NCBI GenBank assembly: GCA_036971715.1
Contig: JAVHJL010000010.1
Location: 1,702,037 to 1,766,036, forward strand
Direction of reading: 5' to 3'
From: Arthrobotrys musiformis
Taxonomy: Eukaryota > Ascomycota > Orbiliomycetes > Orbiliales > Orbiliaceae
DNA length: 64,000 nt
Shown here: positions 32,893 to 44,572 of the stretch, one piece after another
How positions within the stretch are numbered: position 1 is the stretch's first letter
How the letters are laid out: every line of letters starts with the position of its first letter
Made by a program: the position numbers and the translations under genes
Notes under the pieces: model-generated
Databases searched by the model: none
What the model was told of the DNA's origin: nothing
What the model saw: the letters and a program-made list of their open reading frames with translations, nothing else

Positions 32893-34335
32893 ATGGAGGA
32901 GTTTTTCGACATTGTTGTTGTTGGTGCGGGGTTAGCTGGAATTACTGGGGCGTATAGGATCCAAACCATGCTGTCTGGTAAGAGGTTTATAATTCTCGAG
33001 GCGCGTGAGCGCATCGGGGGCACTTGGGATCTCTTCAAATATCCGGGAATCAGATCCGACTCCGATCTTACAACTTATGGATTCCCGTTTGCCCCCTGGA
33101 CCCATGAACGACAGATTGCCAGTGGTGACGAAATTGCCTTATATATTCGCGATACCGCTAAAACCTGTGGACTGGAGGACAAAATACGACTTAACCATCG
33201 GGTCTTAGCTGCGGATTGGTCCTCGGAAGGGAAACGGTGGAAGTTGACGGTCTCGATCAATGGAATCGAGACCATCGTTTATACAAATTTCGTCTTGTGG
33301 GGATCGGGTTACTACGATCAGAGGCAAGCTCTGAACCCGACCATTCCTGGGATCGAACATTTTGAAGGGGTGATTGCTCATCCGCAATTTTGGCCGGACA
33401 GTTTAGACTACTCTAACAAAAGGGTGGTAGTCATTGGTAGTGGGGCGACCGCCATAACCCTCCTCCCAGCAATGTCTAAAACTGCATCACACGTCACGAT
33501 GTTGCAGCGCAGCCCAAGTTACGTTCTTGCTATACCAACAATAGCACCAGAGGACCGGATTTTCAGGAGCTACCTACCAGGATGGGTGTCGTCCCGGCTT
33601 ATCCGGTGGAAATATCTGCTCCTTCCTCGACTGACGATGGAGTTGTGTAAATATTTTCCAAAAGTGGTTCGATCTGGGATGAGGAGGATTACTACATCTC
33701 TACTACCCCTCCATATTCCTCATGATCCCCATTTCGAGCCTAGGTATAACATGGGCGAGCAGAGGATATGTCTTGCCCCCGATGGAGATTTTTTCAAATG
33801 TCTTCACTCAGAAAGGGCAAGCATTGTCACAGATACAATCAAAACCGTTACGGAAAGCGGCATTGAGTTAAATTCAGGTCAAAGACTTCCAGCGGATGTC
33901 ATCGTTCCCGCTACAGGTCTCAGGATACAATTGTTTGGTGGCGCAGAAATAAAATTGGATGGCCAGGCGATCAAGATCAATGAAAAGTATGCATGGAATG
34001 GGACAATGTTACAGGATATACCTAATGCCTCCCTATTGATTGGGTATACTAGTACGGCTTGGACTCTTGGAGCAGATATAATGGCCCAACTAGTTATTAA
34101 GGTTATGATAGAGATGGAAGAAAGAGGGGCGAAGACTATTACTCCGAGGCTTGACCCGAAAATGGGAGTAAAGCCTTCTAGGCTTTTGGATATTGACGCG
34201 ACGTATGTTAAGGTCGCAGTTGGGAGTACCCCAATGGCTGGAGATAGGGGACCATGGAGGAGGAGGGCTGGATATTATGAAGATTGTTTGAAAGTACGGT
34301 TTGGGAATTTGACTCAAGGATTGGTGTTTGAATAG
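32893..34335 (+). CDS. Baeyer-Villiger-type flavin monooxygenase
   Basis: A single exon of 480 aa from the ATG at 32893 (MEEFFDIVVVGAG). Residues 11-16 (GAGLAG) are the FAD-binding GxGxxG. GTWDLFKYPGIRSDSD (43-58) follows, as in class B monooxygenases. Residues 157-168 (FEGVIAHPQFWP) match the BVMO fingerprint F-x-G-x3-H-x3-W-P. VIGSGATAI (180-188) is the NADPH-binding GxGxxA. Such FAD/NADPH enzymes insert oxygen into ketones or oxidise heteroatoms. No polyketide synthase, terpene synthase or other biosynthetic gene is nearby, so a stand-alone catabolic or detoxifying role is as likely as a biosynthetic one. The C-terminal ~60 residues (to GLVFE) are family-like in length. Confidence 0.9.
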   Translation: MEEFFDIVVVGAGLAGITGAYRIQTMLSGKRFIILEARERIGGTWDLFKYPGIRSDSDLTTYGFPFAPWTHERQIASGDEIALYIRDTAKTCGLEDKIRLNHRVLAADWSSEGKRWKLTVSINGIETIVYTNFVLWGSGYYDQRQALNPTIPGIEHFEGVIAHPQFWPDSLDYSNKRVVVIGSGATAITLLPAMSKTASHVTMLQRSPSYVLAIPTIAPEDRIFRSYLPGWVSSRLIRWKYLLLPRLTMELCKYFPKVVRSGMRRITTSLLPLHIPHDPHFEPRYNMGEQRICLAPDGDFFKCLHSERASIVTDTIKTVTESGIELNSGQRLPADVIVPATGLRIQLFGGAEIKLDGQAIKINEKYAWNGTMLQDIPNASLLIGYTSTAWTLGADIMAQLVIKVMIEMEERGAKTITPRLDPKMGVKPSRLLDIDATYVKVAVGSTPMAGDRGPWRRRAGYYEDCLKVRFGNLTQGLVFE

Positions 34336-35943
34336 AACGAAAACTATTTCCTTGATGGTGCTGAATAATTATCAAGAAACTATGTTAAATCTATATTTGA
34401 GCTCGAGCTACTAGGGCGTTCGATCTGGGTGTAGGAGCATGTGCGAATCCGAAATACTATGTACTGTAGCCATTGGTAAAGCTTGTGCGCAGTTAGCAGC
34501 CTTCATTGCTTTGCTTCTGGGGCCTGCAGTGTATGTTCGGCGCTTGGGCTTCGTAATCTCTGGCTATGAGTATCACGTTGAGCTCCAACCACACACTCTC
34601 TGAGGATGGTCGGTTATTGCGCACCGATGGCGCCGCCGTCAATTGAGGTATATTTAGATGTACTTACATGCTGCCACAACTGGAAATTTTATCAATATGG
34701 AGATATCAATCCTAGCTGGGTAATGCTTTGTCTCATCTTCGGGCGGTGCTTACTAAAGTTTACTTTCATCTATGTTCGACGCATTTTTGATTAAGCCGAT
34801 AGCTAGTGTGATGGGTAATAGTCGCGATAGTTACGCTTTTTTTTTTTTGAACAGCCTACAGGCTAGTAGAGGGATCAGGGGCTAGGGATGTCCAAACGCT
34901 GTGACCGTGTCAATGCCATAACGTTACAACTGAAGGTTCTTTTACCTCTAAATCGACATCCTGTCCCCGAAATCCTGGCGCAACGCCCTTTTGAGTGAGG
35001 ACAACACTGATAAGCTTGGCTGGTAGTGTCAAAAAGAACATTTTTTTTGAGCGGAATAGCCTAAATCCCGCGATTTCTGGGAGATATTGAAAGGAGAATG
35101 GATTAGGTGAGGTATATATACTTCAAGTTCTGCAACGTCTCGAATTCTTTCCACCAACCAGGTCAACGCCAAGCTCTGCAAAGACTGTGGTATCCCTGTG
35201 CCGTCTGAGGTAAGGCTAAACATGGAGTACGACGAGGGTGGCACTTTCTGAAGCATTACCTCGGCGAATAATATTTTAGATGTCTCTTGTCCCTCCCTAC
35301 CGAGAAAAAAAGGTGAAAGAGAAAGTGAACGGTTAAAGGTCAAGGTTCCTGACGAAAATTTGGCCGACCTAGACATTCCTTTTCGCCGAGTTGCGCAGGA
35401 TATTATTTGTGTTGAGCTCTGTAAGCCTATGCGCCTGGTACACGAAGAGGACAGTTTGTGGGCTCTAGCTCTGTAGCTCCGAAGGCTCCGATTCTGTTTT
35501 TGAATTGGTGTTTCAGGAATCCCACCGAAAGAGCATATCATTTTCCCGGATCTTAGCGAAATTTCGAGGCGGAAAGTCGCTAGAAGAGAGGCTTTTCGGT
35601 CCGCTGTAAAGGTGGCCCGCTTGCATATGCAAAATTGCAATATAATCTTAAACCTGGTTACACAGTGCATATTCGTATCATATCAGCTTACCCCAGATTG
35701 CCTTGTGAAGTTAACGCGTTGAAAGTACAAGACATTTCTATTAGCCCAGGGTGCACTTTATTTCCATGGCTTACTTCAAGCGTGGGATTTGGCAGTTGTG
35801 TTAAAACCATGTATCGATGATCAAACTCGGACCATGGCCCGTGAGGTTTCTAACGTTATGTATCTGATTGCGATTGAGCTATAGCCTGATATAAAGCTTT
35901 CCTTTCGTAGGTTGTTGTGTACGTATGAGTGTGGGAGGTCGTG
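34336..35943. other. Intergenic, no recognised gene
   Basis: About 1.6 kb. The longest minus-strand frame (35029-35670) has no ATG-initiated start at its 5' end and no recognisable domain. A plus-strand segment near 35169-35205 reads KLCKDCGIPVPSE, but no exon structure could be built around it. The right edge is the promoter of the Cys-rich gene. Confidence 0.35.
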
Positions 35944-35953
35944 TATATAAAAG
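35944..35953 (+). promoter_or_regulatory. TATA box of the Cys-rich protein gene
   Basis: TATATAAAAG lies ~165 nt upstream of the ATG at 36116. Confidence 0.5.
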
Positions 35954-36115
35954 GGTCGCTGAATGCCCTTCTAGCAGCTCCTGTGACGCTTCCATCATAA
36001 ATCAAATCCAAGTGGCTTATCTTATAAGATACTTCAAAAGCCCAGAATTACTACATCAACGCCATCGTTACCGCTTTCTGGTCCTAGTCGATACGATCGT
36101 TTTATATATTACATA

Positions 36116-36610
36116 ATGAAGATCACTGTTGTTCTCGCTGTTGGCGCAGGCCTGGTCTCTGCGGCGCCTCAGGTATCCACTACCGAGATTGGGCGCTGGT
36201 GCAGCGCTAGAGTTTGTTCAATCCACCCGTTTCCTCATTACATACGATTTCAGATGCCTAGGTTGCTAATATGTCATTTCTCATCCGCTTCTGGAATTCT
36301 TACACAGCCCCAACTCTGCAAAAGAAACGCTGAAGCTGCTACTGCGACCCTAAAGCCGGTCCTTCCAACCTATCAACCATGTGGCGGCCACGTTGTAAAC
36401 CCCCAAACTTGCCCTAAAGGCTACATTTGTGTCGATAACCCACGCACGTGCAGCCAGGCTGCTGATTGCCCAGGGATCTGTGTCGTCCCACAAGCCTGCG
36501 GAGGCTTTGCTGGCTTCCCTTGCCCAGCAGGAAAGAAGTGTTACGATGATCCAAGAGACGATTGTGACCCCTACAACGGTGGGGCTGACTGCATTGGTAT
36601 TTGTATTTAG
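36116..36610 (+). CDS. Small secreted cysteine-rich protein with duplicated Cys module
   Basis: Two exons are inferred: 36116-36172 and 36308-36610, giving 119 aa. The intron 36173-36307 has a GT..CAG structure and a CTAAT branch site. It is 135 nt, a multiple of three with no stop, so retention would give a 164-aa form. The signal peptide (MKITVVLAVGAGLVSAAP) is followed by a possible Kex2 site (CKR). Two copies of a Cys module then follow: PCGG..CPKGYICVDNPRTC..ADCPGIC and ACGG..CPAGKKCYDDPRDDC..GADCIGIC, each with about six cysteines. Similar single modules occur in many small secreted proteins of Pezizomycotina; their function is unknown to me. An effector-like or surface role is plausible but unproven. 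Confidence 0.78.
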   Translation: MKITVVLAVGAGLVSAAPQVSTTEIGRWCSARVCSIHPFPHYIRFQMPRLLICHFSSASGILTQPQLCKRNAEAATATLKPVLPTYQPCGGHVVNPQTCPKGYICVDNPRTCSQAADCPGICVVPQACGGFAGFPCPAGKKCYDDPRDDCDPYNGGADCIGICI

Positions 36611-39600
36611 ATTGATGCATTGTATCTAGCCGCGGCCTGGATATTCTGAGTGAAACTGGGCTGCTGCTAATCTACCTGTACCAATATCCGCCTTCGAAAG
36701 TTGTTTCTGTAAATGCCATTTCCTTCTTTACTGTGTATCTGTGAGATTAGTGATATAACCCTGCCAACGCTAGATATAGCTATATAGCTCTATAATAGCC
36801 TATAGCTACCAAACATTACTTTATTCTAATGGCACTGCGTGGTGCAGGGCACTGCTTTTTGTCCTTAACCCTCATGCTTAATTGCATGCTCTGGAAACCT
36901 ATCGACCATAGCGGCTAGGCACCGGATGGTCGATTTTATTAATGGTTATATATGCTTCGTAATCATACTTTCATGGCTAGATGCCGCGAGCTGACGTCAT
37001 GACTTTCAACGGCCGCTGCGAACACGTACTCGGGGCCCAACTAATATATTCGAGAAGCCTCGGATTAAAAGTTAGGGATAGGAAACTGGATGTCGAAAGT
37101 ATCCCAACATCAAGTTAAAGGATCCCAAATACTGTGTCATTCCAGAATGTCTGCTCTATTTCCTCGGTCTTAACGTTTCATCTTTCTGTGGCATCCCTTT
37201 CTGTCCCTTTCTTTTTTCCCTTTGTGTGAATTGAACACGCGTGTATACGCCCTCTGAGAAACAGTTACGCTCATTCGAGGATAGGCCTCGCGACACCAGG
37301 CGTCCTTTAATATGGCTGCACATACCATTGCCGAAAGTCGAGGCATATGGAAATCCTATGGAGATCAACGATTTCAGTTTTTATCGGCGGCGACAATGTT
37401 TTTTTTTACCTATGTACAGACCACAGAAGGCGGAAGTGCCAAGCGCCATTGCAATCACTATCGTACTATGAAGGCTATAACGCCTCGGTGCCGGTCTATT
37501 CTAAGCATCGCCGCCAATCTAAGTGACTGATAAAGAGAAGATCCTAAAATAAAAGCGCGCGGCAAGAGGACGAAATGGGACGTAACAGCAAATGATTCCT
37601 AAGAAACGTTTAAACTCTGTTTTAATAATGCTTTGATGTAATCCTAGAGTTATCTTCATAGCTCTAACCTGTACTGCGATAATTATGATTTGTTAACTGA
37701 ACAAACGCCTTCATAGTTATCCTGCAGCAAAATCTCTTCCAGTTTGGTCACGTAAAATACAGCTATACTGGTACTCCAGTCCTGGTAGATTCTATACCTC
37801 TACTGCTGGACTATAAGGCCCATTCCGGCCAGCGTATCACCATGTGCACCAGGGGCCCCTAAATTTAGCTGAGCTGTGTATTGGCAAGTAGTCGCCCCAT
37901 TTCTATCGAGTCTTAGGACGCGATAGGATTTATTCATGCGTAATACGAATCGGAAATGCACAGACCTTCAATGCATGCCACAATGAGAACAGAAAACATA
38001 GCGCTACTCTGCCCCGCGATATCAACAATGCCTGCCCAGTTAGGTATTACCAGCGTTCTAGTCGCATTGGCGTCACTTATGATCAATTGTTTCCAAAATT
38101 CCGACTAAGCTAGCTTGGGGCTGGCTATGGGACATCAGATGCTCAGTGCGAAAAGTATGATAGGTTCGGAGATATTTAAATCATGCGAGAAAACACTTGA
38201 GATAATATTAAGCTCTACGGATCCTATCCAAGCCATATTTTGTATTCTTCTCAACTTCTCAAGTCTCATAATTGTCAGGGCCAGTTTGTTGGGTTTCTGA
38301 GGAGCCTCGAAGTCCGACTTCAATATTACACCTTGAGTATGTATACATGCTGTGTTGTCGCCCTACCGGGAATTACTTCGGAGCTTAGGAGCCAACCAAA
38401 ATCAATCAAAGTGCAATCATGCAACGACGGGTGACACAATCAAATATCCGCCTCGAGCATCCGTTTTTGAGGGTAACACAAGTCGAAGAGCGAACGACCT
38501 TTAGCCTACTCTCGTTTAAAAACTAGGTCTAAATAAAGATCTAGGGAATTCTAACCGGTCTGCCGCGTATGTGCTTACGACTGCTGAAAAATTAGCAAAG
38601 ATGTTTGTGCAACGGTGTAAAGTGGAACTGGCTTTTACTTTTCGCTTATGCCTGCTTTAAACCTGCAGCCTGGGTTTCTATGACGTATCTTAGGAAGATA
38701 ACTTCAAGATGCCAAATGCTACTTAGCAATTCGCCGCTCGCTTGCGCATTTCTGAATCCGTTGATCGGAAAACCCTGAGCCTTTCATGTATGCTGCATTA
38801 TTATCGATTGTATAGGGCGAAGGTGGGGAAATTTTAAGCGGGGACAGGGAGATATAGAACAATCGGATAACCTTTCGCTACATTTGGATTCCAGGCTCAT
38901 GAGGGTTAATGTCGATTTCTAAGTCATCTTGACGTCTTTACAATATGCAGTAGTAATCTATAAGTTTAGGGCTTGGGGCAAAGACCTGTATATTGCCATG
39001 CAACTATATATGCACCTTTAGTAGCGAACGCGATATGAATTGCAACCGCCTGCTTGAGTTTGCTTTTCATATTTTACTAGTATGTCCCTTGGCAGATACA
39101 GGTTGGGCCGATGGTTTTTTTTTTAGGGTGCTGCTGGAATTGGACGTTTGGGAACCAAGGTTGAATCCTTAGCTTTACGGATTTCGATTCTCATTATCCA
39201 CGTTATAGATCAGGAAGACGTACAATATGGAACGTCTCGGCTCGGATTACTGAAGCGCAACGAACTTAGCGACTGTTGTTATCTACTAAAGTACCTGTCG
39301 ATCGCATTCTCGCCTATGGAACTAAGCTGTGGAGATGTTGTACAACAATAGGTTCGAACATTCGTTTATTTTAGTGTTGTGCAACCAAACTTGGCGAGAG
39401 AAGGGAACACATGATTAATTATAATTAATCGTTCAAGATCTTAGATCTGGGCATTTCTAGCCGGCCTGAAGAATTCTACTATTCCCGGAGAAGCCACCGC
39501 AGCCCGGGAGTCCAAAAGTGAAGATCTTAGAAGGTCAAAGATAACTTTTCGACTGGCAATCTCGGCAGACCCTAGCTCCCCTATGCCCGGATACAGCGAG

Positions 39601-40188
39601 GCCAAGCTGGATATCAGAAGTTCAATATACATAGCCGTATACTAATATAATAAAGAGGCGGGCTAAGTAGCTAGAAACGATATCAGTTGATTCGACGGGT
39701 TGGGTGTGTGGCTTTTGCGTTGCATGCCGGTAAGTAGCTCGTGGTGGATATTTACTCGGAATTTCCCGTTTCAGAAAAAACACACTATATATTGAGTGCT
39801 AGTTAGATTCACAAGTGCGACCGGCTCGACATGAATAAGCATCAAGTCCGGAAACTCGGAAAAAGATAGAACGATTGAGGCTGCTTATGAATGGAACAGA
39901 TAGGTTATATTATAGATCTATAGGAGATACGGAAGCAGAAGCCAAGAAGCAAAATATTAGGGAATCTTGAGATCGCGAAAGCAGTGACTTCGAGCCGACC
40001 ACGAAGAAACATCAATTGTTTATGGTTAGGCACGCGCACAATTCTGTCGGTTAATTGAAATACGAATACCCAAAATGATGCTTTCGCGAGATAGTAACCT
40101 ACGTAAAGGTATGAGACCAAGTAATAATGTAAGATGTTTGTAGTCGAGTCCAAATAGGATTTACGATAGCAATCACACAAATATCGAC
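36611..40188. other. Gene-poor interval
   Basis: About 3.6 kb with only short frames, frequent stops on both strands and several poly-T/poly-A runs. No gene, tRNA or transposon remnant was recognised. The right edge is the promoter of the broken GEGH16 gene. Confidence 0.4.
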
Positions 40189-40195
40189 TATAAAA
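40189..40195 (+). promoter_or_regulatory. TATA box of the broken GEGH16 gene
   Basis: TATAAAA is 241 nt upstream of the ATG at 40430. This is almost the same distance as at the intact paralogue (61918-61924, 240 nt). Confidence 0.5.
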
Positions 40196-40294
40196 CGGCG
40201 TAACAGTGGCCGAGGGTGAACAAGCCTTTCTCTTCAATCGTCACCAGTCTTCAGTGATCTGCCAGTTCTAGTCAGAGGTGTTCTTTATTTCCGT

Positions 40295-40338
40295 CATTCA
40301 TTCATTCATTCATTCGTTCATTCGTTCATTCATTTTTT
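40295..40338. repeat. ATTC/GTTC tetranucleotide microsatellite
   Basis: Tandem ATTC units with GTTC variants in the 5' leader region of the broken GEGH16 gene. A T-run and CAG follow directly, which could be a leader-intron acceptor. Confidence 0.7.
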
Positions 40339-40429
40339 TTCAGCAAGCCTTTCGTTCGTTGAGATCACACAGGCCCGAGTTTTATACATACATACGGTCT
40401 GGGTCTCAATATATCACACTCGCTTCAAC

Positions 40430-41919
40430 ATGCACTTCTCGACTCTCAGTGTAGGCACTCAGGCTGCAGTTATTCTTGCAGGCCTAGCTGATCTTGCATC
40501 TGCCCATTGTGTCTTCGCTGATGCTTATGGGAATGCCGCACCAGCGGTCCGCGGATATGGTCTCGGGTTCTCCCCGAATGTCAAACGGGAAGGGACATAT
40601 CTATTCCCTCAGCAGTCGGATGTAGCTGTGTTTAGTAACAAAGTTGTACACGATGCTTGGTGGAAAGGGTATAATCCCAATGGCTGACGATGCTCGGTTA
40701 CATCTGTCGGCCAGTCCTACCAAAAACATGAGCCAAAAAAATGGTTCCCAAAGTACGGTGTTTCGGACGCTTAGAGAATCTGGTTGTTCAGCCAGGTCAC
40801 GCCGGCTACTGGTTATATTGGAATTAAGGCTCAGATGGAATATCTGGGTTGGTTGGAGTGGAGTAAGTCAAGGAGAAAGTGCTCTGTCACTGGAAGAACT
40901 GGGTTGAGGACGGGCATTCCAAAGATAACCCCTGGCGGTACATTGAACGTGTAGGCTCCCTCACTCATAATTCAGATATCAAATGACGTCTTCTAACGTA
41001 CGCTAGCATGAGCTACCAAATAAACCTCGATGGCGGTGGCCCATTCACTTGTAGGCTTGACCCCACGGCAACTGGGCAGAACTGGAGACCTGTTCAGGTT
41101 ATTACCAACTGCCCCGGAGACGCACACTCGTTGAACTGGCCAGGTATTCAGAAGCACTGTTGGTTTAAAATCGCCATTCCGAAGGATGTCAACTGTCGAG
41201 GAGTATTCGGGGAAAAAAAAGGTATTACGGATATCTGCTTAGTTCGATGTCAGAATCAAGCAGCCAATGGCCCCTTCGGCGGCTGTATCCCGGTTCAACA
41301 GATCAGGCCTGTTAAGAAGAAGGTTGTAGCGACGAAGAAGAAGGCCGTCTCTAAAACAACGGTCGTAAAGCCTGCTGCAACGAAAAAGCCTGCAACATGG
41401 AAGCCCAAACCTCAGGTGCAGCCTACTAAGGGCCGTCCTCAGCCACCTCCAAAGCCCACAGTTGTCACAGTTACTGTCACCAAGGGTGCTGTCGTGCCCA
41501 TCCCCAAGAATGGAGGAGGTGTCAAGTACTCTACTGTAACCAAGAATGAAGTTATCACTAGCACTATCACTCAAGAGGTCGTCGTCGAGACAGAAGAGCC
41601 CGCCCCACAGGTCTCCACCATTGTAGTTTATGAGGACGAAGAGGTCGAGGAAGAGGAGGACTCCTACGATATCGAAGAAAGCCCTGAGAATGAGGATGCC
41701 GATAAACTAGCTCCCAAGTCGGCACCGGCCACGAAGAAGCCGACCAAAGAAGAAATTGAAGCTGCACTTGGAGGTGAAAACTTCGATGAAGAGACACTCA
41801 AGCGGCTTCAAGATGAGAAGGTCAATGACGAAGACCAAGCTGCCCTTAAAAAGGCGGCCGAAAATAAGGGAAAGGCCTCAAAAATTGACCAGGTCGAAGA
41901 GGAGCCCAGTTACTCCTAA
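40430..41919 (+). pseudogene. GEGH16 (Egh16/Gas1-like) secreted protein gene, disrupted
   Basis: The first segment encodes a signal peptide and a mature start H-CVFADAYGN, then VRGYGLGF and DVAVFSNKVVHD, typical of the Egh16/Gas1 family known from appressoria and infection structures. The frame stops at TGA 40685-40687, yet family-like sequence resumes in the same frame (SVTSVGQSYQKHEPKKW). It then moves to a second frame (FGRLENLVVQPGHAGYW, about 40760-40815) and back (IGIKAQMEYL), showing two compensating single-base shifts. The remaining core is joined through a normal 56-nt intron (40951-41006, TCTAAC branch) to an intact 303-codon 3' exon. That exon has INLDGGGPFTC, RCQNQAANGPFGGC and a long Lys/Pro/Thr then Glu-rich tail. 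Sequencing error cannot be excluded, but the stop plus shifts suggest recent inactivation. Confidence 0.75.
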
Positions 41920-44572
41920 CGCTGAAGGGCTTTTTTTCTAGCCGGGCCTAGAGCCTTCTCAAGTTCTAGATATCGGAGCCTCTTTTCAGCTGGCGGCTGG
42001 CCGAGGTATCAGACTTGACGAAAGGGCTTGCTTTTTCGCCAGGATACAAATGATGGGTTTTTAGAACGTCCCACGTGTACTGCAGTGAGACTGTATAAAT
42101 GTACAGAATAGCTCGTTTCCTTTTCATTAGTCAATAAATACTAGAGTAAGACGTAAAGAGATGACTATAACCTAAGATGACTCTCGCGGCTATGTCAATG
42201 GTGCAAGTTTATGGAAGCAACTAGTCTGCAAAACTCGCTCGGCTTCATTTATAGTTGTCTCGTATGGAAACCACTATTGATAGTGTTCCATCTAATAGGC
42301 CTAAAATTTACGCTAGCTGCCTAGGTATTCTTATTCCGTAGATATTCGCCGATGTATAAAGGAGTTATTAACCTTTTCATTAATTGTGCAACATGCTGTC
42401 CAAAGAAATACAGTGAGCCTAATATAATCATTTTGCTACATATAAAGCTCTAACACACACTTCGAGACATTTTCGCCATGTGCGCCCATCATCAATATAT
42501 CCTTATCGGACTTTTTTATACGGACCTGTTTGACCCCACATCATTGTAACGTTATAACTAACTCGTGCATAAAGATTTCGTCACACTATATATTCTAATT
42601 ATTGATATCGACTCCTCGCCTTCGTAGGCAATACAGACATTTCGACGTCGTCGCGAATCATACTGTGTTTCCCCTGCCCATGCATTTCCATTGGATATAT
42701 ATATTTATATTCAGGAAAATCGATTTTTAAGTTGGGAAAAACACCCGACCTCACCTCATAGAAAGGAGGGCGGTATCGATACGTAGCTGTGTTGGGTGCT
42801 GCAGAGAATCTCCGTCAACTCTCTATCCCATCTGTACTTCCCGGTTTCTTGCGATACCTCTCTTTTTTTGTGGTGGGTTAGGAACCTTCGCGCACAACCA
42901 GGTGCCTGTTCATGTTACGTGACTAAATACCCACCGACTCTAGGTTCTGTAGTCGCCCCGTAACGTTTTGGTACAACAGCTACATCAAATTTCAGATGAG
43001 CCTGGGAACGCCCAGGTCTCCAAGACACGCTCACCGCTTAGTCTCCGTGGCCATAATCCCATTTGCTACGCCTAATTGATGCGTTACCAGCCAGGAAACC
43101 CACCCTGACTCCTTCGATGAGGCTATTCCGCTGTTTTGTTAGGTTGAACGGGCGTCTGCATGTGGAGATTGCAATTTTGCTTCAGTTTCTTGTAATGCTT
43201 GAGTGGGTAGCGTTGCTTGGTCTAATAAAAAGAAGCTATTTTCGCCGGCATGTTATAGGTTCGAGGAGAGATTGGTGGGTTGAATCGGCCATGATTTCCC
43301 CAAAGTGATGTTAGCATATTTAGTCGCCATCAATGATTCGACGGAGATATGTGTAGATATGTGGAGATAGATAGCCTCTTAAGCCCTTATGATTATAATC
43401 ATTAATCATAGTCATGCACAATATAACCACTGAATTCACATTGAGAGGAATGGATTGGACAAATAGCCCCAAACCCCTCGCAAGCACCACACCGGATCGG
43501 TGTCTGAGTGCCATTTTATTACCAAGGAGATATTTTGATCTGTTCCTTTCGGCCCTCAGTTGGTTCCTCATCAGTTGGCGACAACAGATTGAAGCACTTC
43601 TCTTTCGAGGTTGACGGACTTGTCCTCCGTTCCCCCTATTTATGTCCTATTGCTATACTGGATGCTTTTCGTCCCAGCAAACGTAATGGTGGAGCTACGT
43701 GGAGTGATCGCATGGTGAATCTCTGCTCGATCTTTCGAAGATCTAGCGTACGTGACATTGTGAGGTCCCGTTTATGGGATGAAGGGGAAATGCGTTGAAT
43801 GATTTTCAGGAGGGATGCGACTTCCATTCTGTCAGGTTGTTGTAAGGGTCCCAAGATATCTTTGTCGCTGGCTCAAGCAGTAACACTCAAGTTCGTCAAG
43901 AATTGTGCACGGAAGCTTCTGTGGTAATCCTTGCGGAAACCTGCAATTCAGTGTCTTCAAAGCGTCATTACATGCTAAGTTGTCTATGTCATTAGTGCGC
44001 AGATAATGGACTAGACTGTAAGGTTAACGTATCGCTAGTTTAAATTCCCTGGATCTGGTTAGGGATCGTCTCCGTCGTCTCAGAATAAAAAGAGGTCTCG
44101 TTCCCAATGCTTCGGACGTCACGACGCACACCAATAAAGAGCGAACAATGCCTCAACTAATCCACAAACTAAATTTTAATTGCAAAGTGTTGCATTTTGA
44201 ATAGTATCAGAATACTAGACCTTCGATCCAAGTTGAGGACAACATTAATAAATTAATATACATCCGCATTACCGGTGCTCGCGTTCACAAAATGTAATAT
44301 CGAATTATCTGTACATCAGTGAAAGTAATTTATATGGTTCTAGCTAATCCCGTCTCGCAAATTCGCGAATTGCTGGTGTTTGGCTGGTGGTGTTTTCTAG
44401 ACAGTGATTACGCCAGTTCCGCCAGAGGAAGCTATGAGATCGCAGACCCGACAAGCCGTGGAAGCACTAGTCGATATTTTGAATGGTGGTTAGCCTATTT
44501 TGGCATCGATTCTCGCTGCAAATGCGCGCGTGGGTGAGCGCATTTGTGGTCTTGAACCTGCACATAGGGGGC
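41920..44572. other. Gene-poor interval
   Basis: About 2.65 kb. Frames such as 43508-43798 (plus) and 43320-43571 (minus) overlap and show no domain. No gene is recognised. Confidence 0.4.

Noticed and set aside
35029..35670. 213-codon minus-strand frame
   Set aside because: No ATG start at its 5' end, no domain, and composition like chance antisense sequence.
40295..40338. Direct repeats considered as a CRISPR-like array
   Set aside because: Simple 4-base microsatellite without spacers, in a eukaryotic genome.
40666..40711. A 46-nt intron that would remove the TGA in the GEGH16 gene
   Set aside because: Splicing there moves the reading frame away from the family-like SYQKHEPKKW sequence, so it does not rescue the gene.
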